Source: Cylicocyclus nassatus
Taxonomy: Eukaryota; Nematoda; Chromadorea; Rhabditida; Strongylidae
Length of the DNA: 64,000 nt
Direction: 5' to 3'
NCBI GenBank assembly: GCA_958299035.1
Contig: CATQJL010000001.1
Span: 81,283,071 to 81,347,070, forward strand
Shown: piece after piece, positions 12,721-25,540 of the stretch
How positions within the stretch are numbered: position 1 is the first letter of the stretch
Layout: each line of letters begins with the position of its first letter
The notes under the pieces: generated by a model
Told to the model about the DNA's origin: nothing
Database searches by the model: none
What the model saw: the letters and a program-made list of their open reading frames with translations, nothing else
Program-made: the position numbers and the translations under genes

Positions 12721-13906
12721 AAGCTATCTTGCTAAGCAGATGTGATTTTCGTAATCGCCATGTCGGATAACCTTTGTGAGCCAGTTTTCCGAAATCCTCG
12801 GTTCATTTTATTTTTTCTGTCTTACTACGCTCTAAGGCTCGCCCATGGACTTTGGTCAAAATGTTGATGATCTTGGATTGTACGGAAACTTCGCAGAGGA
12901 TTTCGAACACGCTGTTTACGAAAATCGTGGTCTTTGTGAGTTACAGGATCTCTTTGCACAGATACGAGGTAACTGTAACTGAGTCACGAAAGTTCGTAAC
13001 TTCATCTTCACTTCTCGTGTGTCTGTCAGAAAACTCGCCCGCTTGCTTTTGTAGATTAAATTTACTAGGAACTGTGCCATCGAATGATATCAGGTCGTTT
13101 CGAAAGTAATGTCGCTTTTTTTTCAAACATACACCACATCTTGTGGAACAAAGATATATTAAAGGTTCTGGTAGCATTTGATGCAGCATTTCATTCACTT
13201 TATAATGGTTAATAACCATTGCACAGAATTCAATAACTTCTCGAAGAATTATCAAAATCTGCGACCCATGCTTCTTGAGAAGGCCAAGTTTCACAATTTT
13301 TCTAAATTTTTATAACAATCCTCGGAAGGAGTCCAAGTAATGGTTGGATAGAGCAAACCCTATAGGAAACAGCATAGCTTTTTTCTGCTTTCCAGAACCC
13401 GTCATAATTTTTGTATAGATTTTTCGATGGAATCACCGAATTTTAGCAGACTCGTTTCAAAAACAATTCCATCAAACAAGCAACTTTCGAAAACTCTGGA
13501 TACAGCCTGGGGCGTCCTAGAAAACCTGAATTATCATGATTTTATCCCGGAAAACTTGATGCAAAAAAAAACTGGTAGGAAGAGAATAAAAAGTTGCGTC
13601 GAATGACACCCGAGTTGCTTGCCGGTTGTTGTTCTGTGAGGTTTGAGTTGAACAAATATGGAATTTGATGGCACTGAAAAATTGATTCCAGAAACTATAA
13701 TAAGCAAGCTAAGGAAGAGAAAAAAATTACTCTATGTCCCATTGGGTTTGCTCTATCTACCTGTCAATTGTACTTCTTCGGAGAACATGTACACAAATTT
13801 GAAAAATAGCTATAACCATTACAAGAAGGGAATGAAAAATGAGTTGAGGAATGATATATTAGTGATAATGACTTAGTTGATGTAAACGCATTGGATATAT
13901 ATATAG
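12721..13906. other. Region without a supported gene
   Basis: Contains a lone mariner-like end at 13091 (CAGGTCGTTTCGAAAGTAA) and an isolated 72-residue ORF at 13658-13876 with no recognisable features. No gene is supported. Confidence 0.4.
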
Positions 13907-13914
13907 CTTTGACT

Positions 13915-14192
13915 CAGTGGCGGTCGCAGGATTTCGGACCGCTGGTGGGCGCGACAAAAATTTTATCCAGATGAAGGTGCGTGGCGTTAGCCACGCCCCC
14001 AAAAAAATTTTTTATAAGGCTAATTTGGATTTTCAAAAAATTTTGAAAATTATCTTAATTATTTACAAAAATGATCAAGTAATTTGCACATTTTTATAAC
14101 CCATGTAGGTAAGTATCAAAAATTTCGAGACCCATTCTGGGAAGGGGGGGCCCTCCCCCCCCCCCCGCCCTTCTCCCTCGGTTCGGCCACTG
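13915..14192. mobile_element. Small MITE with 8-base target duplication (hAT-like)
   Basis: Begins CAGTGGC and ends GCCACTG. It is flanked by CTTTGACT (13907-13914) and CTCTGACT (14193-14200), an 8-base duplication with one change. The interior has runs of G and C around 14140-14166. Size and 8-base duplication fit hAT-type non-autonomous elements. Confidence 0.65.
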
Positions 14193-14348
14193 CTCTGACT
14201 GTATGGTACTTCTTGGTGTGTACTCTTGGATCGTAAAGAAATCACTCAAGTCACAACGGTGGCGATCAGGATCAGGTATAAGAAGACCGCTCATCGATTA
14301 AAGAAGAGGAAGCTCTCCACTGTTCAAGGACAAGAAGAATTGACGGCG

Positions 14349-14560
14349 GATCGGTTACACTTTAGTGGAAGTGATAACTTATCGGAAGAAACTCTGGTGT
14401 CGTATTTGCAGCTCTTCTTGTCCTTGATCAAGGAGGAACTATACCCACATTGAGACTTACCGTCAAGGACTATCAAGGATCAAGGACAAGGAAGAGCTGC
14501 AAGTACGCAAAGCTTCTTCAGACAGGTTATCACTTCCAGTAGAAGCTATAACCGATCCAT
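14349..14560. repeat. Foldback inverted repeat, arms about 90 bases
   Basis: Left arm 14349-14438 (gatcggtta ... gcagctcttcttgtcc) pairs with right arm 14474-14560 (ggacaaggaagagctgc ... taaccgatc). Arms are imperfect; spacer about 35 bases. Confidence 0.65.
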
Positions 14561-14639
14561 AAAGAATGAGAAAAATGAGAAATTCTTACCAGGGAACCAA
14601 CTATGCCAAGAGTGACAGAAGAAAAGCATGGCCAATATA

Positions 14640-15237
14640 TTTGGTCGTTCCGAAAGTTCTTGCGCACGATCTTCAAAAATTCAAAACTCTTTGAATTCTC
14701 AACGGATTTGTACGATCGAAACTTTACTTAAGAGTAGAAATCATGCTCTTTGTAACTGTATCTGAATTGCTCGTTAATGTATACAAATGACGTAGATAGA
14801 AGCTTAAAACCAAAATCACTCAAAATTTTGATTTTTCGTGTAGGGACATAAAAAATCGGAAACTTCCGACAAAAATCGGAGCAGCCGGTATATAGGTTTT
14901 TTCACCAGCTCTTCTTAGCAGTGTAAAGTTTGTGCTGATTGAGCGTCTCTATGAAAAGTTGCGATTTTCGAGCAAGCAATACAAAAGCGCGAATTTGATT
15001 TATTTTGGCATTTTTTAGGGAAATCATAACTTTTCATAGAGGCCTCAATCGGCGTAAACTTTGCAGTGTTGGATCTTCTTTCTCCGTCATTTGTATACAT
15101 TAACGAATAATTCAGACAAATTTGCAAAGAGCATGAGTTCCTCTCTTAAGCAAAATTTTAATCGTACAAATCCGCTGGGAATTTAAAGAGTTATGAATTT
15201 TTGAAAATCGTGCGCAAGAACTTTCGGAACGACCTAA
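14640..15237. mobile_element. Mariner-type MITE, TA target duplication
   Basis: Ends TTTGGTCGTTCCGAAAGTT and its complement AACTTTCGGAACGACCTAA, with TA on both sides. Long inverted arms reach about 150 bases inward. No transposase. Confidence 0.75.
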
Positions 15238-15239
15238 TA

Positions 15240-15480
15240 TAAGGGTAATTCGAAAATTTTTCATCGAATGAATGAATATCGAATAAATTCGAAAACGAAA
15301 AATTTTGAATAAACGAATATCGAATAAATTCGAAAATAAAAAATCTCGAATAAACGAATATCGAATAAATTCGAGATTCAAAAAATCTAAAATGAATGAA
15401 TTTCGAATAAATTCGGAAAATCAAAAATGTCGAATGAATGAATATTGAATATATTCGAACATTGGAAGTCGAATTTCGAA
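15240..15480. repeat. Tandem repeat of about 55 bases, rich in TTCGAA
   Basis: About four units built from gaataaattcgaaa and aaacgaatatc. Similar TTCGAAT-rich islands recur at 17515-17690, 44540-44740, 46260-46460 and 46670-46790. Confidence 0.75.
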
Positions 15481-15484
15481 TATA

Positions 15485-16159
15485 CAGGGTGTCCCAAAAA
15501 ATGTATCGAACGTTTGATCGTTAATATTTCTCTTCCCAAGAAGTCTTTTGCCTTGCTTGAGGTACCGTTTTGTAGAGCTGGCTTCAACTTAGATTTCCAT
15601 TATAGAACGAATCACCCATCTCTATTCATTACTGTAGGATTACGGTAGAAACTTCAAAGAGGGTTTTGAACCATGGAAGGCCATATTTTGCCTCAGAAAG
15701 GAAACAAAACAGCCTGAAAACTTTTACACCAGGCTAATTGGAATTGCTGATTATAACTGTAAAGTTCCCAACTTATTATGATGCTTCATTGAAGAGTTAT
15801 GCCAGGTGAGAGTTAGCGGGCTTTCAATGTTCCTAAAAAGTGCGATTACACCGTTTAGAAAGCTTCGTAATCTTGTGAATAGTTGAGTATTGAACTCAGC
15901 GTCTACAAAAATCCTATTACACAAATTTTCACAATTTTTTGAAAAATTTTGAAACGGCAGCTTTTTCCACATTGACACCATATGGTTCAAGTTTCTACCG
16001 TATTCCTACAGTAATGAAGAGAGATGGGTGATTCGTTTTCTAATGGAAATCTAAGTTGAAGCCAGCTCTACAAAACGGTACCTGAAGCAAGGCAAAAGAC
16101 TTCTTGGGAAGAGAGATATTAACGATCAAACGTTCTAAACATTTTTTTGGGACACCCTG
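15485..16159. mobile_element. Mariner/IS630-type MITE, TA target duplication
   Basis: Ends CAGGGTGTCCCAAAAAA and TTTTTTGGGACACCCTG with TA at 15483-15484 and 16160-16161. Arms of about 170 bases are nearly identical in inverted order. Fragments of the same family lie at 9085-9612 and 57743-57862. Confidence 0.8.
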
Positions 16160-16179
16160 TATATTCGAATGATTTATCG

Positions 16180-16860
16180 AGTAATAGAGCAACCATATCT
16201 CAAACTTGCCGACATATCTGGCTAAAGCCGATCCATTCATAATCAGCACCCTTGTATCCCCTATACCAACTCCTAGCTCAAAATTTTCCAAAAATCGCTG
16301 AAATCGATAAAATAGACTTCGGTTTTAATCAGCATCCTTATTTACCCCTCCCCCCCCCCCCTCCACTCCCGTACCAACTCCCAACCTCGTAACTCGAGAT
16401 TTTCCAAAAATCTACAAATCGACAAAGTAAGTCTTTATAATCATAATCAGCATCCTCATTTACCCCCCCCCCCCTGTACCAACTTCCGGGAGACGGTCGA
16501 ATGGCGCGCATTGATCAGCTGTCCCTAACTAAGAGAAACAGGAAGTAAGTTCAAATTTTTCTTGTTTGTTTCGAATTTCAACTGCATGGTCCTCGGCTGC
16601 GCTTTCTGATACATTGACAAAAGTTTCGTATTCTGAAACCTTCTCCTTTGGAGTACTAATCCAGCATGGCAGTGGCGATTGTCGAAACGCGCGCCTTTCG
16701 ACACAAACCCCCAACTTCCAACCTCGTAGCTCGAGATTTTCCAAAAATCGATAAAATCGACAAAAATTTTTATCTATAATCAGCACCCCCACTTTCCCCC
16801 TTGTACCAACTCTCAGCCCCGCAGCTCAAACTTCTCCAAAAATCTATGAAGTTGGTCGGT
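16180..16860. repeat. Minisatellite, unit about 130 bases
   Basis: Repeated blocks of the form aatcagcaccc - C-run - taccaactcc - tcgagattttccaaaaatc - ataaaatcga, at least four diverged units with C-tracts near 16343 and 16464. The same unit type lies inside the Helitron at 30885-31822. A non-repeat segment interrupts it at about 16495-16700. Confidence 0.65.
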
Positions 16861-17514
16861 TGGCAACTAGTCTATACGTCTATACATCAGCAAGAAGTCG
16901 TATTTTACCCATTATTGGACGATCTAAAAAAGCAGTCGATATAAATTTTGATCAAAAACTTATTCTAGAAGTACAGAATGCAGGGCATTTATCTTTTTGG
17001 TAGGTTGTACTCTGTATAAGCTGGCGTTATATTTGAAGACATCTCGTAACTGGCAAGTCGCGTACGGCGATCTAAAGCGTCTAATCCTCCACTACAACTG
17101 CGATTCCTTTACTCAAAATACACCGATTCGCAAAAAATCTCTAAGGTAGCGAATAGAGGCAGTTGTGCAATATAACTTATGCGAGCAAGACTGCTCACTA
17201 GTGTGGACTTTGCGTACCACAAGCATGAGCAATGCAAAGAAAGAAAAACAGGCATTTTAAAACACTTTCGATATATGAACTTGGAACATGAGCTTGAATT
17301 TGATGTCTTCTTTGCTGATTTGGTGCCAAAAACAATGCGAACAATCTCACTGATCAAAAACATCGACTAAAATCCACATACGATTTTTCTCCTGTCAAGC
17401 AGTCGCAAGAATGCGACCCTCCACACAGTTCAAATGTCATAACGGTTGCAAAGGATGCATTACCGAGTTTTGCGGAAAAAAATGCGGACGAAGTGAGCTT
17501 GATACTCAGCTCTG

Positions 17515-17690
17515 TCAATTCATTCGAATACGAATTCGAATAAACATTCGAATAAAATCTATTCGAAACCCCGTTTTTTGATTATTCGAGTTTTCGAATA
17601 ATATTCGAAAATGGAAGAACTCCGAATATCGAATTTCGAATACGAATATATTCGAATGTTTTATTCGAATGATCAAATTTCTATTCAATT
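17515..17690. repeat. TTCGAAT-rich island
   Basis: Dense ATTCGAATA and TTCGAAT motifs on both strands. Confidence 0.7.
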
Positions 17691-17699
17691 CGGACCCAA

Positions 17700-20220
17700 G
17701 TATAATGGCCAAGAGTCGCAGCTAGAGAAGATCATGGGAATAATTGCTGAACAGTTGCGTCTCCAACACAAAGAGCTGGTGGCCAGGGCCCGCACAGATT
17801 GTCTAGAAGCAGGCTGGGTTTCGTTTTTGGAGCCAAAAAAACAAAGTAGATATCGTTTTTGACGAGTCGGAACCGAGCACCAAGAATAAGCGCCATTTAG
17901 TCGAACACAAGCTTTTCAGATAGGTTATCACACGAATGACACAATCTATCGTGTATGGTGAAAAGTACGCAATTTGAAAAAAAAATAAAAAAATTGCTTG
18001 TTTACAGCGCACACGAAATCATATGACACCAAACTTGAACTGTGTACATAAAAAATCAATTGCGAAAGACTTATGTATAAAGACTTGAAAACTCATGCGA
18101 AGAAATACCTTTTCCGATATTAGTCCGTCTCCAGACGGCCACCAGACGATCTGAGATCATTTGGAGCATATATTTCTGTCACTTCACATAAGATTCGGAT
18201 TTTTCTATTATGGACGGATTCCTCGGTCAAAAATCTACCCCCTGAGCTTAAAGACATTTTCATATCATTTGCCTTTTCTATGTTTTTTCTCTTATCTTCA
18301 TCAAATGCTTTGTCAGATATCGCGCTCCAATGACAAGCTCTTGTGCATGAGTAGTTTTCAGCTCCAATTCGGATTTTCACTCTTGTCTCTCTTTTTCTTT
18401 CAGACTAATAAATATTTCTTGTTTTCATCTTATCCTAAGTGTGTAAGTCAAAGGGGAGACTTCGTTTTCAGAAACCTTAGAAACCGACCCGTGCTGGGCC
18501 CTGATGGTGGCACTGTTCACTGGCCTTGTGAGAGGCCAAAATGCTGCCGTAAGATGCTGGGAATGGTCAATAGATCAACTCAGCCAAGAAGTTTAGAAGT
18601 TTATCTTCGACGAAGACACTGGTAACACATTCGCGTACTAATACAACAGGTATGATGCGATTATAAAAGATACTGTTTTACCAGACAATAAAAAACGGGA
18701 CTTGATCCTCATGGAACTCGATCACAATCGTATAGGAAATATGCCGAAGACGTCCTTCCGTTGAAACCATGCGAGACTGATCTCGAAGAAACAGTTCCGA
18801 ATCTGCAAAAGCTATTCGCATCTAAGAAGACATACGCCGGCGATATGAGTCGACTGACTCGACTCGCGCCATTCGCCACTCGCCGGAGGTAGCCCTTCTA
18901 CTGTCTGAGTGTATATGACCGTAAGAGAGCGCAAGTAAAGAACAATGGTGTTGCGGAGACGCCAAGGAAGGCTATAGGAAAAATTACAGAGCATGCCAGG
19001 GAAATACGGACGTAGTAACTCCCAAATCACGTACGCTGTTCTTCTTGCAAATATTTTACTACAGTTACCACAGCTCCTAAACATGTGAGTCATCTCAGCA
19101 GTCATCTATGTAGAACAGCTGATTCAACCCGATGTCAGGCTGACAGTCAGGAACTGCGCAACGGCCCAAACACACCTACCATCGCGATCATTCACAGTTC
19201 TATACTCTTCTTATGATGTCTCGCGAAGTCATTTCTACTTGGAAAAAATGTGCAGTTGTTGAGTCTTTCCTTGCAGCAGACCGAGTTCTCTCTCATTTGC
19301 TTTTAGAGGCAAAAACAATGTTCTCACCATGTAGAAGCACCCAAAAGTAAGTTTTTATAGGTTTTTGTGAAATTCAACATTGAATCCTAGGAATTTAGCA
19401 AGATGTTTTTAACAGTTACAAAATGCACTGCCGCACGAATTGGCTGAATCTTTTCTTCCAAAAACACGTAGCTCTCTCTGTTTTTTTGATGTAGGAGGCA
19501 AAGCAATATTTCCACAAAGTAAAAGCACCCAGAAGTAAGGTTTCAGCGAAAATTAAGGAAGTATTTTTCCTAGTTTCCTAACCTTCATATTGCTTTAAAG
19601 CATAAGGTTCTCCTCGAAAACTAATTCTAATTGTAAGAAGCACTAGGCTGAATAGGAAGCAAAATAGGGCGGCAGTTCTCTAAATCATGACAGAAATTGG
19701 GGGCCAGACATTTGCACTAATTTGGTAGTCTGGAACTAATGTGTGTTGTTGTTAGAGCTTTGCACATGACACGCACTTGATCTCTTGTTAGCATGTCCTT
19801 TGTAACTGAGGAGATGATCTTTGACTATTTGCCGATATTGCCCATATTTGCACTTTCCATGCAGAGCAAGTTCTAAAGTTTGCACTCAATGTTGTTCCAT
19901 AGGTGGAGAATCAAATAGCAGCAATACATCTCTGTCGCAATGGTGTTTTTCCCTATTGGGAAAAAACTTGTTAAAAGTATGCGGATTTACAGTCGAGAAG
20001 GAAGGACAGTTGCTGCTCATCATAGTTACAATATTGATGCTACGACATATCCTTTGTACTTCTCCAACGGAGAAAGACTACAAAAACTGAGCAGAAAACG
20101 TTCTTCTTCTGGAACTTTCATTACGAACTGCGAAAAAAAAGCACCGATAATCAGTTGTGTGATAAAGATACTGAAGATGAGTCTGCTAACTTACCGTCCT
20201 CTAAATTTCTGTCACGTGGC
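17700..20220. other. Region without a supported gene
   Basis: An exon-like segment follows TTTTCAG at 18469 and encodes either RNRPVLGPDGGTVHWPC or, in another frame, a hydrophobic stretch. I cannot decide and do not recognise it. The rest shows no conserved coding structure. Confidence 0.35.
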
Positions 20221-20221
20221 G

Positions 20222-20271
20222 ATTTTTACCGCTTTGTGCTTTCTCGAGGGAAAGCACAAAGCGGTAAAAAT
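20222..20271. repeat. Perfect 22-bp hairpin
   Basis: Arm 20222-20243 is exactly complementary to 20250-20271, with a 6-base loop TCGAGG. No transposon ends are visible around it. Confidence 0.9.
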
Positions 20272-20985
20272 TCTCGTCGAGGGAGTTTGTTGCATCATCG
20301 GTTTTTCGATAGTGGTAAGCTGTTATCTTGATTTGTGATCCATGTTTTCACTAGGTAAGCTGATCGCCTTTCCGCTATAGGACGAAACACATTGGAACTT
20401 ACAAGGGAAGCTACCTAACTTAGCTCGGCCTTTTGGCAAGGGACATATATAGTCTGACCATACGCATCATTCCGAAGCGAGTTATGGGCTTTTTCCTGCG
20501 CAAAATTGGCGTGCTCATCGACTTACGGGCATCACGTCATCATCATTCAAGTGCTAATAACCTGCGTTAAGCTTTTTTGATGAGAAAAAATTGGATTTGT
20601 ATAGTCCCTCACCCCACTAGTCTGTCGGTGGACAAATTCAAATTTGAATTGGAGCAGGCCTGTTGCGTCTAACCCCCCCGTATGATTTTGCGTGTTTCTT
20701 TATTGTTTTTATTGATCGTTACTTGTTAGTCTCTATACTATAAGTATGTTTGTAGAAAGTGACAATTTTATTGTTGCCGGAAGTTGTTTCGCGTTGCTAA
20801 GCTCGTTTCTTCAACTCTGATTGTAGGTAAGCCCGGAGAAATGATACAGATGGTGAACTTAAGCAGTAAAACCTTTCTCAGCAAGTAACATATGCACAAA
20901 TGTTGCTGACATATCCTTCGACGTGCACTTTGGGTGCACATTGAAGGTTATGTCATGAGAACCAGTACTTTCAAGTCATTGTAAC
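20272..20985. other. Region without a supported gene
   Basis: No gene or clear repeat recognised. Confidence 0.35.
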
Positions 20986-20989
20986 GATC

Positions 20990-21435
20990 TTGTCGCACGA
21001 GTCAGAGTTAATAGCCCGCAAAACGTTGGAGGCCTTTTGGATAGCGTCCAAATCACCAAAAATGAATCGCAAAGATGAAGGCGTTGCCATTAACAGTGGT
21101 TCTCTTATCAAACGCTATGTCGATTCTAATTCGAGATCTTCTATGACTATATAAAGGGCATTGTTCACACTAATTATCATACTTATTCATAGAGCAGCTG
21201 CAGCGCACTACTGGTCGTTCGGTTTCTACATCTTGATCTGGCAAGGCTGAGGTCAGGCTTTCAACATCTACTCTGCCACTCCATCACAAAGTCAAACTAA
21301 ATCCATTGCCAAACACGGTGTCTGGGCGGGCAGTTTTCAAAGTCTCGATCTTTCAGGAAGCCCTGAAGAAGGCGGACGGACCGCCGAAACGTTGGCTTTT
21401 CGTACAATAAAGTTTTGCTACCAACCTTGGTTAAC
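20990..21435 (+). pseudogene. Penelope-like element, 3' fragment (endonuclease tail and 3' UTR)
   Basis: A plus-strand frame at about 21009-21152 encodes IARKTLEAFWIASKSPKMN, the typical C-terminal end of the GIY-YIG endonuclease of Penelope-like retroelements, ending at TAA. Downstream, at 21371-21385, a GGCGG-ACGGA-CCGCC hairpin is followed by GAAACGTTGG and AATAAA. The reverse transcriptase part is absent. Confidence 0.65.
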
Positions 21436-21439
21436 AGCT

Positions 21440-22150
21440 TTAAAAAACTGTATTTACCCGATCAAGCATCTCGTTAGCCTCACAAGCAAATTTCTAAGTT
21501 TTCTTTCGGATCACAAACAAGCTGCCACGCGCAATACTCACCTTTTCGATCGCCAAAAGAATTTTTAAGTATAAACGAGCGCTGACTGATCGCGTGAGTA
21601 GATGATTAAACATGTCTTCAACGGATCAGAAAATCTGATCTAGATATGGTGTGAATTCGCGAGTGATAGGAAGGCACTCTTCCTTGCGGTTTATTTAGGG
21701 TGTTTGAAATGAATCCAGAACGCTTCTAATATTTTGCGAGTAGATGTTTGAGGCTCACGCGCAAAGATTTCTATCACTTTAAAATCCATTCCTTGATGCT
21801 CGTGCACTCTGTGGGCGCCCAGTGGAGTGGATGGGCGTGATCTTTCTTTGCCACTGAGATGTTCTTTGATGCGTACGCATAGTGGGAGCGCTGTTTCCTC
21901 GATATAGTCACCGCAACTTTTGCATGAGTTGAGGTAGACAACCCCTGTACTCATACAGTCGCCATCCTTTGCTGTGGGACATATCAGACAGTTTGGTGTG
22001 GTCAGCTGCGGTCGTACATGCGATTCCGAACAAGAATGCGTTTCAAATTGTTCGGGGGCATGTCTACTACCAAGACTGAATCCAACCCTGCTCTCCTCAG
22101 ACATCGCCAAATGGCGGTGCTCAATTCATCAGAGATAAAGGGTATACAGA
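21440..22150 (-). pseudogene. Penelope-like element, GIY-YIG endonuclease fragment
   Basis: Read on the minus strand from 22150 down to 21691: PFISDELSTAIWRCLRRAGL, then after a frameshift CLICPTAKDGDC, GVVYLNSCKSCGDYIEET and VRIKEHLSG. The paired cysteines followed by a YIEET motif and R..EH are hallmarks of the zinc-finger GIY-YIG endonuclease at the C-terminus of Penelope elements. One frameshift and a TGA break the frame. The 3' UTR runs toward 21440, tail to tail with the plus-strand fragment. Confidence 0.75.
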
Positions 22151-22253
22151 ATGGAATCTTTTCTGTTGTTGGCGACGCTCTGCATGCCTATCTCTCTATG
22201 CCCTTTATCTCTGATGAAGTGAGCACCGCCATTCGGCGATGTCTGAGGAGTAA
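22093..22253. repeat. Inverted Penelope segment, arms about 52 bases
   Basis: 22093-22145 and 22199-22250 are near-perfect inverted copies of the same Penelope coding segment (PFISDE-STAI-RCLR). The plus arm then fuses to Helitron sequence. Confidence 0.75.
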
Positions 22254-24680
22254 GGGTAATAATCAGGAATGGCCGGAAATACGTGAAAACTTGGTGACGC
22301 AATTCGATTCTTGGATCACCGACTCTCATCTTTGCGCTTGGGTGTCAGATTGCGTCTGCAGAGTTTCATTGAGAAAATCGTTGACAAGCAATTGTTTGGC
22401 AAAGTGGTTGCTCTACAGTACAGCGTGGAGTATCAGAAAAGAGTAATGCCACATGTGACATACTTGTCACTCTGCAAGAGAAGCTAATGACTTCGCGAAA
22501 AATTGATGAATACATTTTAGCGGATTTGCCCGACTATTCCAATACTCATGATCCAGATGCTGTGGCCAAGCTGCGACTTTTCAATCCAATTGCTCGATTT
22601 ATGGTGCATCGCCCTACCAGATCTCATCCAGATTATGCGTGTAGATCAAGTAAACCAAACTTCTGTGAGAAACATTTCCCAAAGCCTTTTCGACAAGAAA
22701 CTGAACTTACTGATGATGGCTACCCGCTTTGCCGTAGAAGAAACGATGGTAAATGTGTCGGAAAGAAGATTGTCATAGTAGCTTTTAATGAAGATGTCAT
22801 TCATTACAATGCACATCTTGTCAGGATTTAAATTCCACATCAACGTAAAGTGTTGCTGTTCGATTATGGCTTTCAAGGATCAAGACAACATGCAGAAATT
22901 GAACCTAATCGTGATAGTTTCGTGGATGTAGATATGCGGAAAGTCTTTTTGGAGTCTCGTTATTTGCCGCATATCGAAGCTGCACATCGATTGCTCGTTC
23001 CCCTATGCAGGTGCACTACGCGCACAGTGATCTCTTTGTCTGCTCGTCTTCCAGATCAACAGCCCGTGTACTTCAAGGGCACTGCAGCACGAAAAATAAT
23101 GCCAAAAAGTCGATTATTGGCATACTTTGATTTGGTAGACAATGATGTAAGTGCTAAGCAAATGGCTTAGATCGAAATAGTGGAGCAATATTAGTTTAAC
23201 GGCAAGGAACATGTACGCTATGAAAAAGATGTTGTCGTATAGCTCGTCTCTGGCCGTAAATCCGAAGTTGAGCGAGCTGTATGCATTGCGTAAACTTCTT
23301 TTCTATAGTCATGGTGCATCATCATTTGAAAACCTTCGGACAATTGATGGTATTGTTTACAATAGTTTCACGGAAGCTGCGGTAGCTGCGGGTCTTATCG
23401 AGATGAAAACAAAAATAAAGGATTGTTTGAAAAGTGCTGCTGATACACAGATGCCATCCGCGATACCTTCACTATTTGCTCAAATACTTCTGTATTGTCG
23501 TCCAACGAGTCCCATACATTTTGTGGAGTTCATTTAATAGTGTAATGAGAAGTCAACGCCGAACTATCCAAAGTCAGATTATATGCTTGATATGCTTTCA
23601 ATAAATCGTATTGAAAACATCTTGGTTAACAACCTCTCATCATTGAAAAATTGTGGTGGACGCTATAAAGGCTGCTTTGTTTAGTATTTGTGGAAGTGTT
23701 TCTAGTAGATAAGTTCAGAAACTGGCATGCATACAAGGATTGACAAGATTTTCTTAACAACAGCACAGGAACGCATTGCTAGTGCGATTATTACTGTAGC
23801 AATCAGGTAATAAGCCTACTATATCGGCGGAAAAAGCAGGATGCTGTGGAACACATATACTTAACGCTTTGATCGGACTACTGGAAGCGGATGGCAAAAA
23901 AGTATTATCAAATGCCTCTACTCGTATAGCGGCCACTTACGGTAGAACAGCGCATAGTCTCTTTTGCCTTCCATTAAAACGGCTTCATGGTTTGTCAACT
24001 GCTAATGCTGAAGCGTCACGTCAATTAAATACAGTTGATGTAATTGCATGGGGACAAAATTTCAATGCAGTCTCGTTATGCATCGGAATGTGTCGAGCGA
24101 CATTTGCGAGATGTTGCTGCTCCTTCATTGGCTCAATGTTCTTTTTGGAGGAGTTACTATTATTTTAGGAGGGGATTGGTGTCAGTTCCCACCGGTTACA
24201 CAAGGTGGCAGAAGACAAGAAACTACATATAGGTACAAATTGCGAAAGCAGTCATCTTTGGAAACACTTCATCACATTTCTGCTCGACGAAAATTGAAGG
24301 TTAGATGAAAGCGAGATAGACTACGCACGATGGCTTCTTTTCGTGGGTGCCGGAAAAATTTATTGCAACGATGATAATATTCTTTGCCGCTAAACATGTG
24401 TATGACTACAGAAGACGAAATTATCAACTGGATTTACACATCTGAAGTACCAAATGACTTACCCATACTAGCGAAGGTTGCGCTGTTAACTGTGCGCAAC
24501 TGTGATGTAGAAGAATTAAACATCAAAATCTTAAAAAACATCTGGAAGGACTCTGTCTTTTGCTGGGATTGATACACCTTCCGTGGTGGGGGATGGTTTA
24601 AGCAGGCTCCCATGTGACAACGAGGAGTACTTCCATAAGATAATGTAGCAGCGCTGCCACAATATCTATTACGCATGAAA
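22254..24680 (+). pseudogene. Helitron Rep/helicase, decayed
   Basis: Fragments of a rolling-circle transposon protein appear in order on the plus strand across frameshifts and stops. Near 22268 EWPEIRENL; near 22410 the HUH nuclease region VEYQKRVMPH, where the second histidine is lost; 22600-22830 KHFPKPFRQETELTDDGYPL; 22955-23130 IEAAHRLLVPLC and SARLPDQQPVYFKG; 23280-23530 ENLRTIDGIVYNSFTEAA. Then a Pif1-type helicase: 23895-24000 with GRTAHSLFCLPL, near 24055 an Asp-Glu box remnant, 24150-24240 GGVTIILGGDWCQFPPV, and near 24480 NCDVEELNIKIL. Helitrons move as single-stranded circles using Rep for nicking and the helicase for unwinding. At least eight breaks make it inactive. Its true ends are not visible; the left side is joined to a Penelope fragment. 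Confidence 0.85.
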
Positions 24681-25291
24681 ATTGAATCAATAGTTATGCT
24701 GCTAAGAAATGTGGATGTGACAAGACAACTATTACTAATAAAGGAAAGCTCCTCCTTTGCAAGAATTTACTAATCAAAGGTGAATTTGCATTCATACACA
24801 AAGAAATCTTACAATCATGGTCATACCAATAACGTAAGATTTCTTCCAAGGAACTGAATATGATTGAAGCGGTGAAAAATTCGCAAACACATCCTGTGTT
24901 TACAACCTTTAATTAAGAGTACAAACAAGATACAAATACAAACATCTTATTAACCTTATTTTCGTGATTGATTCCTTTATAAAGTACAGAATGTCTACGT
25001 GACAATAATTCGTAACTGCTAATGACCAGCATAGGAATTCTAGAAATATAAACCGATAATTTATACAAAAATAAAACAAGACACTTGCCCTGGATTCGCA
25101 TAGCTCTTTCTACCGATTCAACAGTCACTTTCGATACGCAATTTGTTCACTGCTATTTCCCACCATTATCACCGTTTCCAACAAAACTATCACGAGCACA
25201 TTGCTCTTCCAATTGTTTGGGAAGAAAAACTCCTAAAAATTTATCAAAAACCATAAGTTGCAAAATAATTTTTCAAACTTACATTAACTGT
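24681..25291. other. Region without a supported gene
   Basis: No coding signal or repeat that I can defend. Confidence 0.35.
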
Positions 25292-25540
25292 TTACTTATA
25301 CAAACAAACTCTAACTAAAGAACGAAACTCCATTTTAGGATACAACACGTTTCGGGACAGCAAACGAACCATCAACATAGACTTATACAGTCGCAGCGCT
25401 AAAGATTTGCACTGCATGCGTGAACAGTCGAGGGCAGACAAGCCGGCCCTAGATGTGAGACACCCTAACGACACGAACTTCCACCATGTCATGAATAAAA
25501 TTGGGACAGACAGTACTGTTCAATTGAAGCTCATACTTAC

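Noticed and set aside
12941..13294. 117-residue minus-strand ORF as a transposase
   Set aside because: Near a mariner-like end but without any transposase motif.
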